Assembly (NCBI RefSeq): GCF_020740795.1
Contig: NC_067294.1
Span: 19,310,203 to 19,374,202 of the forward strand
Direction of reading: 5' to 3'
Source: Apus apus
Lineage: Eukaryota; Chordata; Aves; Apodiformes; Apodidae
DNA: 64,000 bases
Shown here: piece by piece, positions 1-12,934 of the stretch
Layout of the letters: the number at the start of each line of letters is the position of its first letter
How positions within the stretch are numbered: the first letter of the stretch is position 1
Notes under the pieces: generated by a model
What the model was told of the DNA's origin: nothing
Databases searched by the model: none
Seen by the model: the letters and a program-made list of their open reading frames with translations, nothing else
Made by a program: the position numbers and the translations under genes

Positions 1-181
1 GAGTAATTTTAGTCAGGGAGTTTTAAAGAGGCTCTAAAGGGTGAAGAAAATACAAGCAGAGAAAGAGTTGCTGTCCTGAACCTTAAGAAAATTGCTTCAG
101 CCACCTGTCAGACAGCAAAGGATTTTTGTATTACTTAGAAGTTTGAATGTATTTCACAGATTTGTGATCTTTGTGATACAG

Positions 182-3100
182 GTCAAAGAAATTGTCTGTC
201 CCAGCTTCTGTCGTATCTAGAATAATGGGAAGAGGTGGGTGCAACATCACAGCAATTCAGGATGTCACTGGTGCCCATATTGATGTTGATAAGCAAAAGG
301 ATAAGAACGGAGAGAGAATGATCACTATAAGGTATAGTATCTAGAAATTAAAATCTTGAATAAGTCCACAATGTCATTGATTAAGAAGTTTGTTTGCTTC
401 TTAAGAGGGGACATACTTAGCTTCCTGTTACTAGACTGAAAATATGTTACTGCTGCCAAGATACACTGAAGGCCTGCTTCTTCAAAGACAGTCCTTAAGA
501 TAGCAAATGTCAAGAAATATGGAGTAAATATGCACTAGCAGATCAGTATAAAATGGAGACTATAGAATGTTGCACAAATTGGAACATATCCTTTTGCAAA
601 AGATAAATATGTTTCATTTTATTCTAGGGGTGGCACAGAGTCAACACGATACGCAGTGCAACTCATCAATGCCCTTATTCAAGATCCTGCCAAGGAACTG
701 GAAGACTTGATTCCTAAAACTCATATAAGAACACCTGCTTCGAGTACCAAATCAATCCATGCAAACTTTTCATCTGGAGCCAACACTGCGACTGCTTCAA
801 GCAAGAACTCCTTTCCTCTTGGAGCACCACCCCTAGTCACGTCACAGTCATCAACGCTATCTACTTTCCAGCCTACTAACAAAATAAACAAGAATGTCCC
901 AGCAAATGTGCGCTCATCTTTTCCAGTGTCTCTTCCTCTAGCTTATTCTCACCCTCATTTTGCCTTGCTGGCTGCTCAAACTATGCAACAGATCCGGCAC
1001 CCTCGCTTGCCTATGGCTCAGTTTGGAGGAACTTTTTCACCTTCACCAAACACTTGGGGACCGTTCCCAGTGAGACCAGTTAACCCTGGCAGCACGAACA
1101 GCTCTCCAAAGCATAATAGTTCCAGTCGTGTAGGCAGTCAGAATGGAAATATTTTACAGACGGAGTCTCCTGGGTTACCTACTTCTAGTTGTCCCATTAC
1201 TGTCTCCTCTGTAGCTGCTTCTACCCAGCCGCTGTGTGTAACCAGTAACCGGACTCCCTCCTCAGTCAGAAAGCAACTGTTTGCCTGTGTTCCCAAGACA
1301 AGTGCTGCAGCAACAGCAATCTCAACTGTGACAAGCACCTGTAGCACTTTGCCTTCGGCTTCCTCTGCTCCTCCAAACAATGGGCAAATGCCCACAGCAA
1401 TTATGCCATCTAATGCTCCACAAACGCAGCATTCTGCACTTAAAGTGGACTCTTTCTCGGCTGTCTCAGCGCCCAAAGAGAAGGTGTCAACACCAGAGCA
1501 ACCAGCTGCAAATGTGTGCACCCCATCTTCAGTTGCAAGTAGCTGCGTTGTGTCAGCTGGCAGCAACTCAGGAGTCACTGAAACTCACCCAGCAAGCAGC
1601 CCTGCACCACTAAGTAACGTCCAAGATGAAGTACTGCCAACCAGCATGTCAGAGATCAATCCTTCCATGACGATGCCTTTTTCATCCAGCTCAGAAACTG
1701 CTCCTTTAAGCTTAGCATCACCCAGGTCAGTTGTTGCAGATAATCAGGACAACAGTAACTTACCTCAAGTAGCTGTACCAGCACCTCGAGTTACTCATAG
1801 GATGCAGTCCAGAGGTTCTTTCTATTCAGTGGTACCAAATGCAAACCTCCATCAAGATCCTCAGTCTATTTTTGTTACAAATCAAGTTCCTTTAACACCT
1901 TCTCAAGGTCCACCTGCTGCAGTGCAGCTTTCATCAGCCATGAACGTTATGAACGGTTCTCAGATGCACATAAACCCAGCAAACAAATCATTGCCACCTA
2001 CCTTTGGGCCAGCAACGCTCTTCAATCACTTTAGTAGTCTTTTTGATAGTAACCAGGTGCCAGCTAACCAAGGATGGGGAGACTGTCCACTCTCTACCCG
2101 AACAGCAGCTGAACCATCTTTCACCGTTCAGTCTACCTTTCTGAATAACTCTGTGCTAGGACATGTGGAAAACGTGCATCCTGACACCTCCAAGGCTCCT
2201 GGTTTCAGGCCACCTTCCCAACGAGTTTCAACTAGTCCTGTAGGTAAGTCATTAAGATCATGCACTGGACAGAATTTTTTCTCCAACCATTATATTTTGA
2301 TAATCTCGAACTCAAATTAAGATGTAGTTTACAAATTACAATTAGAGAATACTAATGTAACAAGGATGGCCTGTTTTTTCCAAGTGTTCTTGAAAATGTG
2401 TGTTATTTTTTCCTCAGCTCTTCTAGCATGTTAGATGTTGGGAACATGACAGATGTTGCATTGCTAGTCCTCTGTAAGACACGGGAGTTCTCCCACCTGT
2501 TTGTAGAGTTCAGAGTAGCATAGATGTTAGCTTTTGGGTTGGAATGGAGCATAAAGTCAGGTGATAAAAAACCTAGAGCAGCGGGGCCAGGACTCAGGAC
2601 AGGTTCCAGCTGCAGGAATGATTGGATGCCATTGCTCAGTATTTTATCTGAGACTCAAGCTTGACTCAGTAAGGGTAAACTTTGTACATTTTGTCCCTTA
2701 ATATGGCTCTGGCATTTTAATAAGCTTACGTTGTGCTCTGTGTGTGTTTTATTAGGAAGTTACTGTCTTACTATTGATTATAGCAGTTCAAGCTCATCAG
2801 CATTTATTTGAAATGGGTTAGGAATACGGACAGTGAGCTCCTTGCCTTTGTTGTGCTCTGCCTAAAGAAGCACCCTAATCTGGGATGTGTGGAGAATGGA
2901 TTGAGAACAGCTCTACAGAGAAGGACTTCGGGGTGCTGGTTGATGAGAAGCTCAACGTGAGCCTGCAACATGTGCTGGCAGCCCAGAATCCAACTGTGTG
3001 CTTGCCTGCATCACCAGCAGGTCAAGGGAGGTGATTCTCCCCCTCTACTCCACTCTCATGAGACGCCCCCCTGCAGTGCTCAGTCCAGTTCTGGGGTCCC

Positions 3101-6100
3101 CAGCACAGGACACAGAGCTGTTGGAGTGAGTCCAGAGGAGGCCATGGAGATGATCTGAGGGCTGGAGCAGCCTGAGAGAGTTGGGGCTGTTCAGCCTGGA
3201 GAAGAGAAGGTTCCAGGGACACTTTTACAGCATCTTCCAGTGCCTCAAGGGGCTACAGGAAAGCTGGGGATGGACTTTTAACAAGGGTTTGTAGTGAGAG
3301 GACAAGGGGAAACAGTTTCAAACTGAAAGAGAAGAGATTTAGTTGAGATTGTAAGAAGAAATTCTTTGCTGTGAGGGTGGTGAAACACTGGCATAGGTTG
3401 CCCAAAGAAGCTGTGGCTGCCCCATCCCTGGGAGTGTTCAAGGCCGGGTTGGATGGGCTTGGAGCAACCCAGTCTGGTTGAGAAGTGTCCCTGCCAATGG
3501 CAGCGGGTTGGAACTAAATGATCTTTAAGATCTTTCCAATCAAACCATTCTATTTGTCTAAGAATTATTATCATCTTAGTGTTCAACCTATGATGTGGGC
3601 AGCTGGCTGCCCCCATTTGGCTGGAAGGGACCCTCAAGATCTAGTCTGTTTGAACCTGCTCTCCCGTTCATTCTTGTCATAATGGCTTTTATGCCTTGAA
3701 GATGAGTAAGTAGCTAGAGAGCTTTGCTTTGAGGTTGTCTTTACCCCTGCAGTGTATGCTAGTTAATTGGGCTAATGCTTTAGGACTTGAATGCTGCATT
3801 GTGACAAGTCAAGTAATTTGACTTTCAGACTAAAGAAGAAGGGAGCATTTGGAAGATGTAGTGGTGAGGAAATAAGATTTTCAGCATTCCCTTTCCTCTC
3901 TGATCATTGGCAAATGTGCAGGTCTTCTGAAAAGTAGAGCACTTCTCTCTGACTAGCTTTAGCTACAACACTGGGATGACAGTAATTTTCTTAATTTGGG
4001 CTATCTAGTTCTGCAAAGCAAGGGAATACCTAGAGCTCTTGGGCCACATCCACTCCCAGCACAGTAAGCAGGACCAGATGTAACTGAGGCTGTGGAAGGT
4101 AAAATAACTAGACCTTGTTTGTTAGGCAGGCTGCTAATGAAAGAATTGCCAGACCCTTCTCAGCAGACTCCAGAAACACTGCAGGTTGCCTCAGTGCTGG
4201 TTATTCCAGTGTTGCTGGAATAACCCCTGGGGCAGGAAGCTTATGGCAATTGGAAGCTGCTGATCTTTCTGATGATTGCATCCTACAAAGACAGCTGACT
4301 TGACTTCCTATAGCAGCAAAAAATGTTGCTGTTCCCTTACACTAAAGTAATCTGTTTGTCACAGGGAAAAATGTGTTGGTCTTTAGATGTCTTTAAATGA
4401 CTGTAAGTATTTTAAAGGTAGCCTAAATCTGTTTCTCTTACTATGAGGGTAACAGAGCACTGGAACAGGCTGCCCAGAGAGGTTATGGAGTTTCTTTCTC
4501 TGGAGACATTCCAAACCCATCTGGATGTGTTCCTGTGTGACCTACTGTAGGTGACCCTGCTCTAGCAGGGAATTGGACTAGATTATCTCCAGAGGTCCTT
4601 CGTTTCCAACCCCCACCACTCTCTTATTGTTCCCTGTTTTAGGAAAGTTAGGTGAGTACCTGAGGAGAACTCACGTGTCTGGCTTTGGGGAGATAAGTGT
4701 GAATTACTTCTCAACTGAAGCACACAAATATTTGGAGAGGGCACATTTTTTTCTGAGCTGGAATTTCATTAGGATATTGCCAAGTGGGGAAAAACTGCAA
4801 ATAGGTAGATGCACTGCTAAGGTTCTGTCTAGCAGGAGGTGACTGATTAGGCAGGTCCTTAGTTGATACATTTTATGTCATTCTACTTAGTACTGCTTTT
4901 GATCACGTTCCTTTCAAAGTCTAAATTGTCTGCACACAGGAGGAAGGGGGTGGCTAGGGGAGTCTGGGGAAAAGGGGGCATTTTGAAGGTGTAATTGTGA
5001 GGAAAGGAGTGTGGATGGTAAGCTGAGGACCTCTCTGATGCCTTCCCTTGGAGAGTAAGTGTGGTCCTGTGTTCTGTCCACCCAGCTTATTCACTGGCTT
5101 TTCCCAGGGGTCCAGACATTCCCACTCAGCCTCCGAGGTGGGTTGAACAGAAACTGCCTTGGCTGTTTCCATAGAATTTGGTGGCAGGTTTCATGAGATT
5201 TTGAGAGGGGGGAAAAGGGCCAGTCACTGCTGGCTTATGCTTTGGCCAGCAGCAATGTGATGGGCAACAAGCAGCCTTGCCTGGCAGTTCAGTACATGCT
5301 GGAGGGAGCAGTAATGGTCATCAAAGCTGGTGGACACCGATCCCCTTATCTCAGCTGTGAATCTACACCTGATGGACCAGAGGTTTGTCTTTTGTGCCTG
5401 TCTTGCACAGTTGGGCTTTGGCAATTTTTTCTATAAAAAAACATCTCGGTTATCACCGTTCAGCTGATTTGGTGAAGATTTAATAGAATTTGTTTGTGCA
5501 CCAAACCAGCTTTTTCTGAACAAGGAAAATGTCATTCCTCAGGCTGGAATTTGGGTACCCTGCTTTTTCTATTCGTGGGTAAGCTCAGCTGCAGCTTGAG
5601 TTTTCTGACTCCCTTTGAGACACAGATACATGTGCTGATCTCACCAGCTGGGGCTCTGTTCTGTAAATGTATGTCTTTAGTTCTCTTGTCCTAGCAGCTT
5701 GCAATTGGAGAGCAGACTTAGCCAAATAAGAAGACCAAAAGTCTATTGTTCCTTCTTTCCTGTGCATTTTAAGAAGAGCTTTGAGACCTTTCTAATGTGG
5801 CATGAAAAGGTATAACAAGCTTGAAATACACCAGCTTTGGGAGCACAGTACCCGAGTAGGAAGTTGCATGAAATGGCTTTGGCTCTTTGTTTTACATGGA
5901 GTGACCAAGTGTTGTGGCTCTTTCTCTAAAGGTGGAGGTAGCCCTTGCAGGAACCAGTTTCTGCAGAAGTGCCTGGGAGCTTTGATAAACTGAATTTTGG
6001 TCAGAGTTTGTGTGAGATTGTTACAGCAATCTCAAAAGCTCAGTTATGGTTTCAGAGCATGATGAGGATTTTGAATTCCTGGCCCAAGTAACTGCACTGT

Positions 6101-9100
6101 ATAGAATTGCAAAGAGTTTTAGCATTACAAAACCTGATTTGGTAAGTACATAAATAGGGGGCTTACTACTGAAATCAGAATTGTGTACATCATTGTTCAT
6201 ACAAGCCATTTTTATTATTAGCAGAGGGTTTTTTCATTACCTTTGTGAAAGGCAAGATAATAATAAGATGTACTTTGCAACCTGAAAAATGACCACTCTG
6301 TTGAATTTGTGCATCTCTTGCTGTCACACTTCCTTCAACCTGTAGAAAGCACATGGCAGTGCTGAAGTGGCCTTGGTTGTGCAGTCACTGTGCTTTGAAA
6401 GTGGTGTACCCGTCCTATCAAATCTTCAAAAGACACATCTAGACATGACTTCTGCAGAATAGCTATTTTTGTCATAATGTCTGCCTTGTTCTCTGTTTAG
6501 GAAACCAGCAGTTCCCATGAACAGCAGCTGCTCTTTTACTACTATATGGGGCAGAGACTTGGGATCTTCAGTGGTTTGTCAAACAGCTGGAAACTTGTTT
6601 TTGATGTGTGGTGGAATCAGTCACCACAGGAACCTTTTGACCACCTCTTGAGTTGCCTTTTTGTGGATGGAGGGTTAGCGAGAGTGTCCCATCGGTAGCT
6701 CTGTGGCAGATGCACAGGGAGGGCCCTCAGCAGGAGGTGCTGTGATGGAGGCCAGTATGCAGCTCAAGACAACCACACACACATCAAACTGCCTTCACAG
6801 GCAGCCTGCAGAGACATTAGCATCCTGCTCATAGCCAAGCAGCACTTTGTGCTGTGACAAACCCTGGAAGATTGTTCTCCCACACTCAGGTTCTATGCTC
6901 TGTTGGTGCTGGTGATTTATTTCTTCTTGCCTGTAATGGAAACTTCTCTTTTTAAAACTCTGTGGTAGGTTGAGTAAGAAAAATATGTCCCAGTCATTTC
7001 TGTCAATGTGAGCAGGTTGTATCTCGCACTTCTGGAAGCAGTAAATCAGGTTGAGTTGGTTGATAAAACTGGGGGGAAAAGACCTGGCTTTCAGGAATGT
7101 ATCCAGGTGATGAAAGGTGCACCTCTAGTCTATGACCTAAGGTATTGCCTGTCACCACTGCTGTTTGCTGAGGTGTGTAGATACAACCTTCAGCCTAGCT
7201 CTTCAGCAACATATGCTGGTCCTGGTTGTGGTCACTTTGAAATGTTTAAGTGCTTTTGAAACTAGTCTTGTTTAATAGGCCCTTGAAACTAAACCCAAAA
7301 CTCAGATGAATGTATGGCCATGCCTGTTTCTGCTTTCAGGTGATAACGTGTGAGAAGAGCTTTTACACCACTTTGTTAAATAACTGTAATTCCCCCTTGC
7401 TAATAATTTTTGTGGGACTTTGAACTTTCTTCCCATCTCTCCCTTCTTCTCACACATCCCAGTGGAAGGCAGCCCCTTCTCCTGTTGTGCTGTGCATCTC
7501 CAGCCCTGTTTCTCTGGACACAACATGCTCAGACCAATCTATATGTGAATGTACCTATTGGATGGCAAAAACCATCCTGCAGCAAACTGCTTCCCTGGTG
7601 CCGGATTCCCTTGGGACTTTCATGGAGCCCTGTATCTCTGTTTGACTTGCGTGGCTTTTTTGTAAACAAAGATCCTTGCCACTCCCAGCTTTCATCTTTT
7701 GCCCTCCCTGCTAAGATGTTTTCCTTTTAGTGACCACAAAGGGATGGCTGTTTTTGTTAAAACTTCAGGCCAAAACAGAGAGCATAGAGATATGCCTTCT
7801 GTGGGTTTCTAAGGGAGAATCGTGCACCCGTAAAATGAATTTACCATGTGCAGATACCCCTGAAGGTGATGAGATGCTTTAATTATATTTGGAGCACTAG
7901 CTCTCTCTGGTGCTTTGAAGCAGGTTCCCAAAGAGAGATATTTAATCAAATTTATGTTTATTTCAGGCTTACCCTCTCTAGATCCATCCAACAGCTCTAC
8001 AACTTCTTCTTCAGGTCCTTTGACAGGCTTTTCAGCAAACATACCAGGAGCACGGGTTTACCTTCAAGGGCCAGCGCCTGTTGGGACTCCCAGCTTTAAC
8101 AGACAGCATTTTTCACCACATCCTTGGACAAGCGCAACAAATTCATGTAGGAACTTCATGGGTCTGTCTTAGTTAACTATAAATTCATAGCTGTTGTCTT
8201 TAGTAGATTTGTAACTTGAGAGGAAATTACCCAGTGATGCATAAAATGCTTTCCAATTGCTTTTAGCAGCCGTGAGGATGGCGTGCAAATCCCAAGCTGC
8301 ACTATTTTGTGGTTGTTCCCATGTAAAATGCCACTAGTTCTGGTTGCATTAGTGAAGGCATATTTGGGGGAAAAAAAAAACATTCGTCCTAGGCTCTGAG
8401 AGGAGAGGACATGAAGCTGTGGGGGAGTGGAGGTGATTATACCAAGCTAAAGATTCCCCTATGAGAATAATGTTAGTTGAAACTGTCATGTTTGCCATAG
8501 TTTGAAGTTATACTTGCCTTTTTTTTCTTTTTGTTTTGGATTTTATTCTGGAATTATTTCATGTTGCTTAAAACATTCTAAAGTCTTTAAGGATCATCTG
8601 AGGTAACAGTGGGTTTTCCTCCTAAGGAAGAACATGGAAGTAGCTTTACAGAAAATATGGGTCTTTGATTCAGAATTTTAAGTGAAGAGGCTTTTCATGT
8701 CACTGCATGCAACTTCATTGCCACTCTGAGCTTAAGAACCAAAACGTTTAAATGAGTGATCAAAGGAAGTTGGATTTCCCAAGAAGAGTCAGTGACGCTT
8801 CTGAAGTTGGTGGGACTTACACTCTTATGTGTACATGTGTATGTACATGTATATGTACATGTGGCTTTGGGAAGCTGTCTAATTTCTCTGCTGCTGAAAG
8901 TGGTGGTTACCAACACCAGGCTGTTTAGATATTTATGGTATTTTGGCTGATGATTTTACCTCTTCCTGAAACTCTTCCATGTTTCTTATTCTTTCTTCTA
9001 ATTAATTTAGATGTACTGCTATGTCATGAGAATACCACATGATTCAGATGGCTGAAAGCATTTGTGTTACAATGGTGCTTTTAGAGTTAAAATAAACTCT

Positions 9101-12100
9101 AAAGAGAATTTCTGTGAAAGACTTGAAGAAAAAGGCTTTAAAACCTTTTAATCATTTGCTCAGAGATAATACTGGGGGGATAGAGAGGGTAGCATTTATG
9201 CTCTCAAGCTTCTGTGCTTTCTGTGTCACTAAGCAAGAGAAATATTCTTTTCAGCAGGTGAATCTCCTATTCCATCAGTTTCCTCAGGATCATCTTCGCC
9301 CCTTTCAGCTGCTTCTGCACCTTCTAACTTGGGCCATCCAAAAGCAGGTAACACCAGTCAAGATCGAAAGGTCCCCCCTCCCATCGGGACAGAAAGGCTG
9401 GCCAGGATTCGCCAGGGAGGATCTGTCACTCCGACACCCTTAGGAACTAACTTCACGGCCCCTGTTGGTCATAGTGGTATTTGGTCCTTTGGAGTTAACA
9501 GTGTGTCTGGTAAGTCTCTTGTACAGCCTGGGGTAGCCTAAAGAAACTTAAGAGGGCCTTCTGCAAGTACTGCATTGGAAACTGGGGAATTTGTGAATGT
9601 CTATTCCCTGGAGGTGTTCAAGAGTGGGTTGGATGGGGCTTGAAGCAACGTGGTCTAGTGAGAAGTGTCCATGTCCATGATAGGGGGGTTGGAACTAGAT
9701 GATCTTTAAGGTCCATTCCAAGCCAAACCATTCTGTGATTCTATTAAAAGAAAGTTGGGGAGGAGGAATGAAGTTCCACAGACTAATCAACTTCCATGTA
9801 TGATGTCCTGAAGGGAAACCTGGTGTCGTTTGTGGGAGGGTGTGTATCAATGGATGTACTTTGGATTTCTCTCCTAATGTAGGTGGTTTCACCCAACCTA
9901 GATTATCTGTTAGCATACTCTTGTAAAACCCTGAGAACAGTTCTGAAATGTCATATCAAGTCTATTGAATGATACATAATTGAAAAAGTACACAAGTTTT
10001 ATCTTTAAGAAGGTCCATTTCTAAGTCTGACCCTTGGCCTAAAAGGACAACTGCCTCCATCCAAGTTTCTAGCCTGCCTTCCATTAACATTTTAAAATGT
10101 TAGTTGTGGTGCAGCTGGTGCATCCTGAAACACATAGTTGTGGATGCTCATTTTTGCATTGATTTTATCATGACTCTTAAGTATTACAGCGTAACTTCTG
10201 TTCCAGACAGTCCTGGTTTCAAAAGAATGACTTTGAAACAGCTGAAGTTTTACTTTCAGTTTCCTGGTAGTTTATGGCCCTTGTGGAAAGGAGGAACTGC
10301 AGCAGTTGAGGTGTAAAGTGTTTCCATTGGTAATTTGAAAAACAAATGTTTAATAGTACTGTATTTGTATTTTTTCAGTGAAGGCCTGTATAGTTCAATT
10401 AACTCAGTGTCTCAGCACTGCTGTGTTTTTTCAAGAAAAGCTTGTATGTGCTCACAGACAGTGCTTGGAGGTTTATTGAATCTTAGCTGTTCCTCTGTGG
10501 GCACCCAAAGCTTGCAGTTACTAGTAGTCACCATTATCTCCACACTTGTCTGAAGGACCAAGATGAATGTACCTGCAGATGGCACGTGCATGGCCAGACT
10601 TCCTGGCCTCACTGGTCTCATCTTTCCCTGTTTTTGCCTCTATCATAAATGTAACTTTGTTCTGTGTTCCTTTGCTGTATGACAGGATGTGGGAACTGGA
10701 GGGAAAGAAAGAGTGTGCATGTAGCCAGCCTTCTGTAGTTCTGCCTGCTGCAGCTTCCCTGTGAGAGGCCTTGATGCTACAGCTAAGAGTGGTGTGTTTG
10801 CATTGTCTGTGATGGGCTGTCAGCCTAAAGCTGCTTTGCCTTGGGCTCAGAGCAGATCCCTGAGATACCTTTGTGTAGCTGTGTGTTTTCAGGAGGCTTT
10901 GGATGGATGTATGTAGGTATGTGCAGCTGCTGAATTCTACTCCAGAATTTTTTTTCTTAAATAAATTGTAACCAGCCATTTTCATTTTCCTCCTTTCCAG
11001 AAGGCTTATCAGGTTGGTCTCAGCCTGTCATGGGAAATCATCCAATGCATCAGCAGCTGTCGGACCCAGGCACATTTTCTCAGCATCAGCCAATGGAGAG
11101 AGATGATTCTGGAATAGTGGCTCCCTCAAATATTTTCCACCAACCTATGCCAAATAGTTTTGTGGATTTTTCTAAAGTAAGTCACAGAGGGTTGAATTTA
11201 GTCAATAAAATGACCAAGAACTGTCTTTCCTACATTTCCTGTTTATGCTGTATGCGTGTGCCTCTTCTAGCATTGCTTGCCCCACCTAGTCACAAACCTC
11301 CTTTCATGATAAAGAAATCTCAGATTGCAAAAAGCTGTTCTGTAACTTGCTCTTTCTGAACTGGAGCAATACTTTAGATGGCTACAGTAAATTTATAGAA
11401 AATCTTCAACTTGGAGTCATGTAGGCTCAAGCTGCGTGCAGGCTTTGCTGAAGGGCAGCCCTGGGCTGCAGTCCTGTATGCACCAAGGTTGTCAAGTGCC
11501 ACAGAGGGAGCACTGGGATTGCCTTGCACAGCTGCTGTGTCTGGCTTTATGGGGGTCATGTGAAAGGGCTTTGCAGAGGTTGCTGCATCCTGGCAAGGTG
11601 TAATTTCAGAAAAATGTGTCAGCTGACTAGAATCTCAACCTCTGAAGAGTCACTGTATTCCATACACTGCCTAGGTGTGCAGTGGTGCCCTGTTTTCTCA
11701 CAGTGCCAGGTATTTGCCAGTTGGGGAGCATTACATACAATGTGAAGCAGACAGGGTACTACAGTCATCTTTAACAGCCATGGTCTTCTTCACCAAGGGT
11801 GCTTTTTCTTTGCCCTCAGGGCCTACCGATTTCCATGTATGGCGGCACCCTAATACCCTCGCATCCTCAGCTAGCGGATGGCCCAGGAGGCCCCCTCTTT
11901 AATGGGCTCCATACGCCAGATCCCGCCTGGAATCCCATGATCAAAGTTGTCCAGAACTCAACAGAATGTACTGATGCTCAGCAGGTAGTGTGGTTGCCTT
12001 TTTCCACCTTTGCTTACTTAGGTCTTTTTACAGTATTGTGCTTTGTTTTGTTTTGATTTGTTTCTGCATAGTTGACGTTTTTCAGTTATTTGATACTAAG

Positions 12101-12489
12101 ATTGAGATTGCATTACTTTTCCCCTGCAGTATGTGTATGTAAAAAAATATATGGTGCTACCCATACCAGACCTTTCAGGTAAAATAAGCAGCATTTCAAG
12201 ACTGCTCATCCGGGTAATCAGTGTTGTTGTGAGAGGGTTAATATTCATACTCAGCATCTTGCAGGTTGTCGGTCAGACCTGGGCCAGAGCTGAAGAGGGC
12301 TCCCAGCCTTGACAGTCTGATTATATTTTAGGGGAAAGCCTTAAGCGTGCCCTCTAGTGGTTAAACGCTATGTTAAAGGAACCTGTATTTGCTTTCATAA
12401 CAGAATTGTCTTTTTATTTCTTGCTGTAGATTTGGCCTGGCACCTGGGCACCTCACATTGGAAACATGCATCTCAAGTACGTCAACTGA
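182..12489 (+). CDS. ANKHD1: ANKHD1 (ankyrin repeat and KH domain protein), C-terminal part, seven exons
   Basis: Large cytoplasmic/nuclear scaffold (MASK family). Only the 3' part is in the window; the ankyrin repeats lie to the left. Coding exons by splice sites and frame: 182-331, 628-2243, 7967-8146, 9255-9509, 11001-11176, 11820-11984, 12430-12489, all with ag/gt borders and a continuous frame ending in TGA. The first two exons encode the KH domain (GXXG loop as GRGG in [13 protein letters not shown], then [14 protein letters not shown]). The 1.6 kb second exon encodes a Ser/Pro/Thr-rich low-complexity region with conserved islands such as [19 protein letters not shown] and [18 protein letters not shown]. 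Later exons carry [42 protein letters not shown] and the conserved end GNMHLKYVN. These distinguish it from the paralogue ANKRD17 by close agreement with the ANKHD1 C-terminus as I recall it. The exon at 9255 starts after a CAG repeat, so a 3-nt acceptor ambiguity exists. Identification is firm. Confidence 0.95.
2890..3553 (+). repeat. CR1 LINE 3' fragment
   Basis: CR1 ORF2 end plus 3' UTR in an ANKHD1 intron. Recognisable elements are 'gaaggacttcggggtgctgg', 'gggctgttcagcctggagaa', 'ttgcccaaagaagctgtgg' and the terminal 'ggttggaactaaatgatctt'. The reading frame is broken. It is 5'-truncated, as is normal for CR1. Confidence 0.9.
4440..4625 (+). repeat. CR1 LINE 3' end
   Basis: The segment 'gagcactggaacaggctgcc cagagaggtt' through 'gaccctgctctagcaggg' and 'gattatctccagaggtcctt' is the diagnostic CR1 3' UTR of an older subfamily. 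It lies in the same ANKHD1 intron as the 2.9 kb copy. Confidence 0.85.
5224..7141 (+). other. Unidentified exon-like open stretches inside an ANKHD1 intron
   Basis: Within the 5.7 kb ANKHD1 intron, four stretches on the plus strand look protein-coding but match no ANKHD1 exon I know. A, 5224-5382: open, [18 protein letters not shown]..., poor acceptor. B, 6027-6141: preceded by ttacag, followed by a perfect gtaagt donor, 38 codons including [21 protein letters not shown], 6501-6698: preceded by ctctgtttag, continues the phase of B exactly for 65 codons ([20 protein letters not shown]) to a TAG. D, 7016-7141: acceptor gagcag, donor aaggtatt, [20 protein letters not shown] and C joined are in frame, which supports a real or formerly real gene nested in the intron, or an inserted duplicate. 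I do not recognise the family and assign no function. Confidence 0.35.
8829..8863. repeat. Imperfect TGTACA/TGTATG simple repeat
   Basis: About 35 bases of alternating gtacatgt/atgtacat units in an ANKHD1 intron. No function is suggested. Confidence 0.7.
9600..9745 (+). repeat. CR1 LINE 3' end
   Basis: A short CR1 tail in an ANKHD1 intron: 'ggaggtgttcaagagtgggt', 'gatgatctttaaggtccatt' and the terminal 'cattctgtgattctatt', which is the characteristic 8-mer end of CR1. Confidence 0.88.
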
Positions 12490-12928
12490 TTTAAAGGGGG
12501 TCTATCCTTTTTTAGCCTTGTTTGGGAATCTTTATGGTCTTGAAGAACCTTGGGGATTTTTTTGATGTGCCTAACTGAGCAATTTTCTGTGGGCTTTAAC
12601 AATGGAAACTCAATTGCCCATTGAATAAGAACAAATTGATTTACCTATACAAACTGATTCAGTTCTCCAGTTAGTTTAGCCATTTTGAACTTAAAAATCA
12701 GACAAAACTAGTGCTTTTGGCTAAACACCATGGAGTGCTCCTTATATGCAGCAGAGAACTAGCTGATTAGATGATTCAACCTTTTAGGGTGGTAAATATC
12801 TGTATAATTGTTTACATTCATTTACATACATTACATACTTTTAAAGGAAAAGCTAAGTAAACTTCATGTCGTATAGTGACTCTACTTTATGTAGCCTGTA
12901 TTAATGTGAAATACTTCCCTGAACATTC

Positions 12929-12934
12929 AATAAA
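12929..12934 (+). promoter_or_regulatory. Candidate ANKHD1 poly(A) signal (AATAAA)
   Basis: A canonical AATAAA lies 440 bases after the ANKHD1 stop, in AT-rich DNA typical of a 3' UTR. It is the first canonical signal on this strand after the stop. The assignment is by position only. Confidence 0.55.

Noticed and set aside
1138-1578. 146-codon minus-strand frame opposite ANKHD1
   Set aside because: Shadow of the Ser/Ala-rich ANKHD1 exon; low complexity, no motif of its own.
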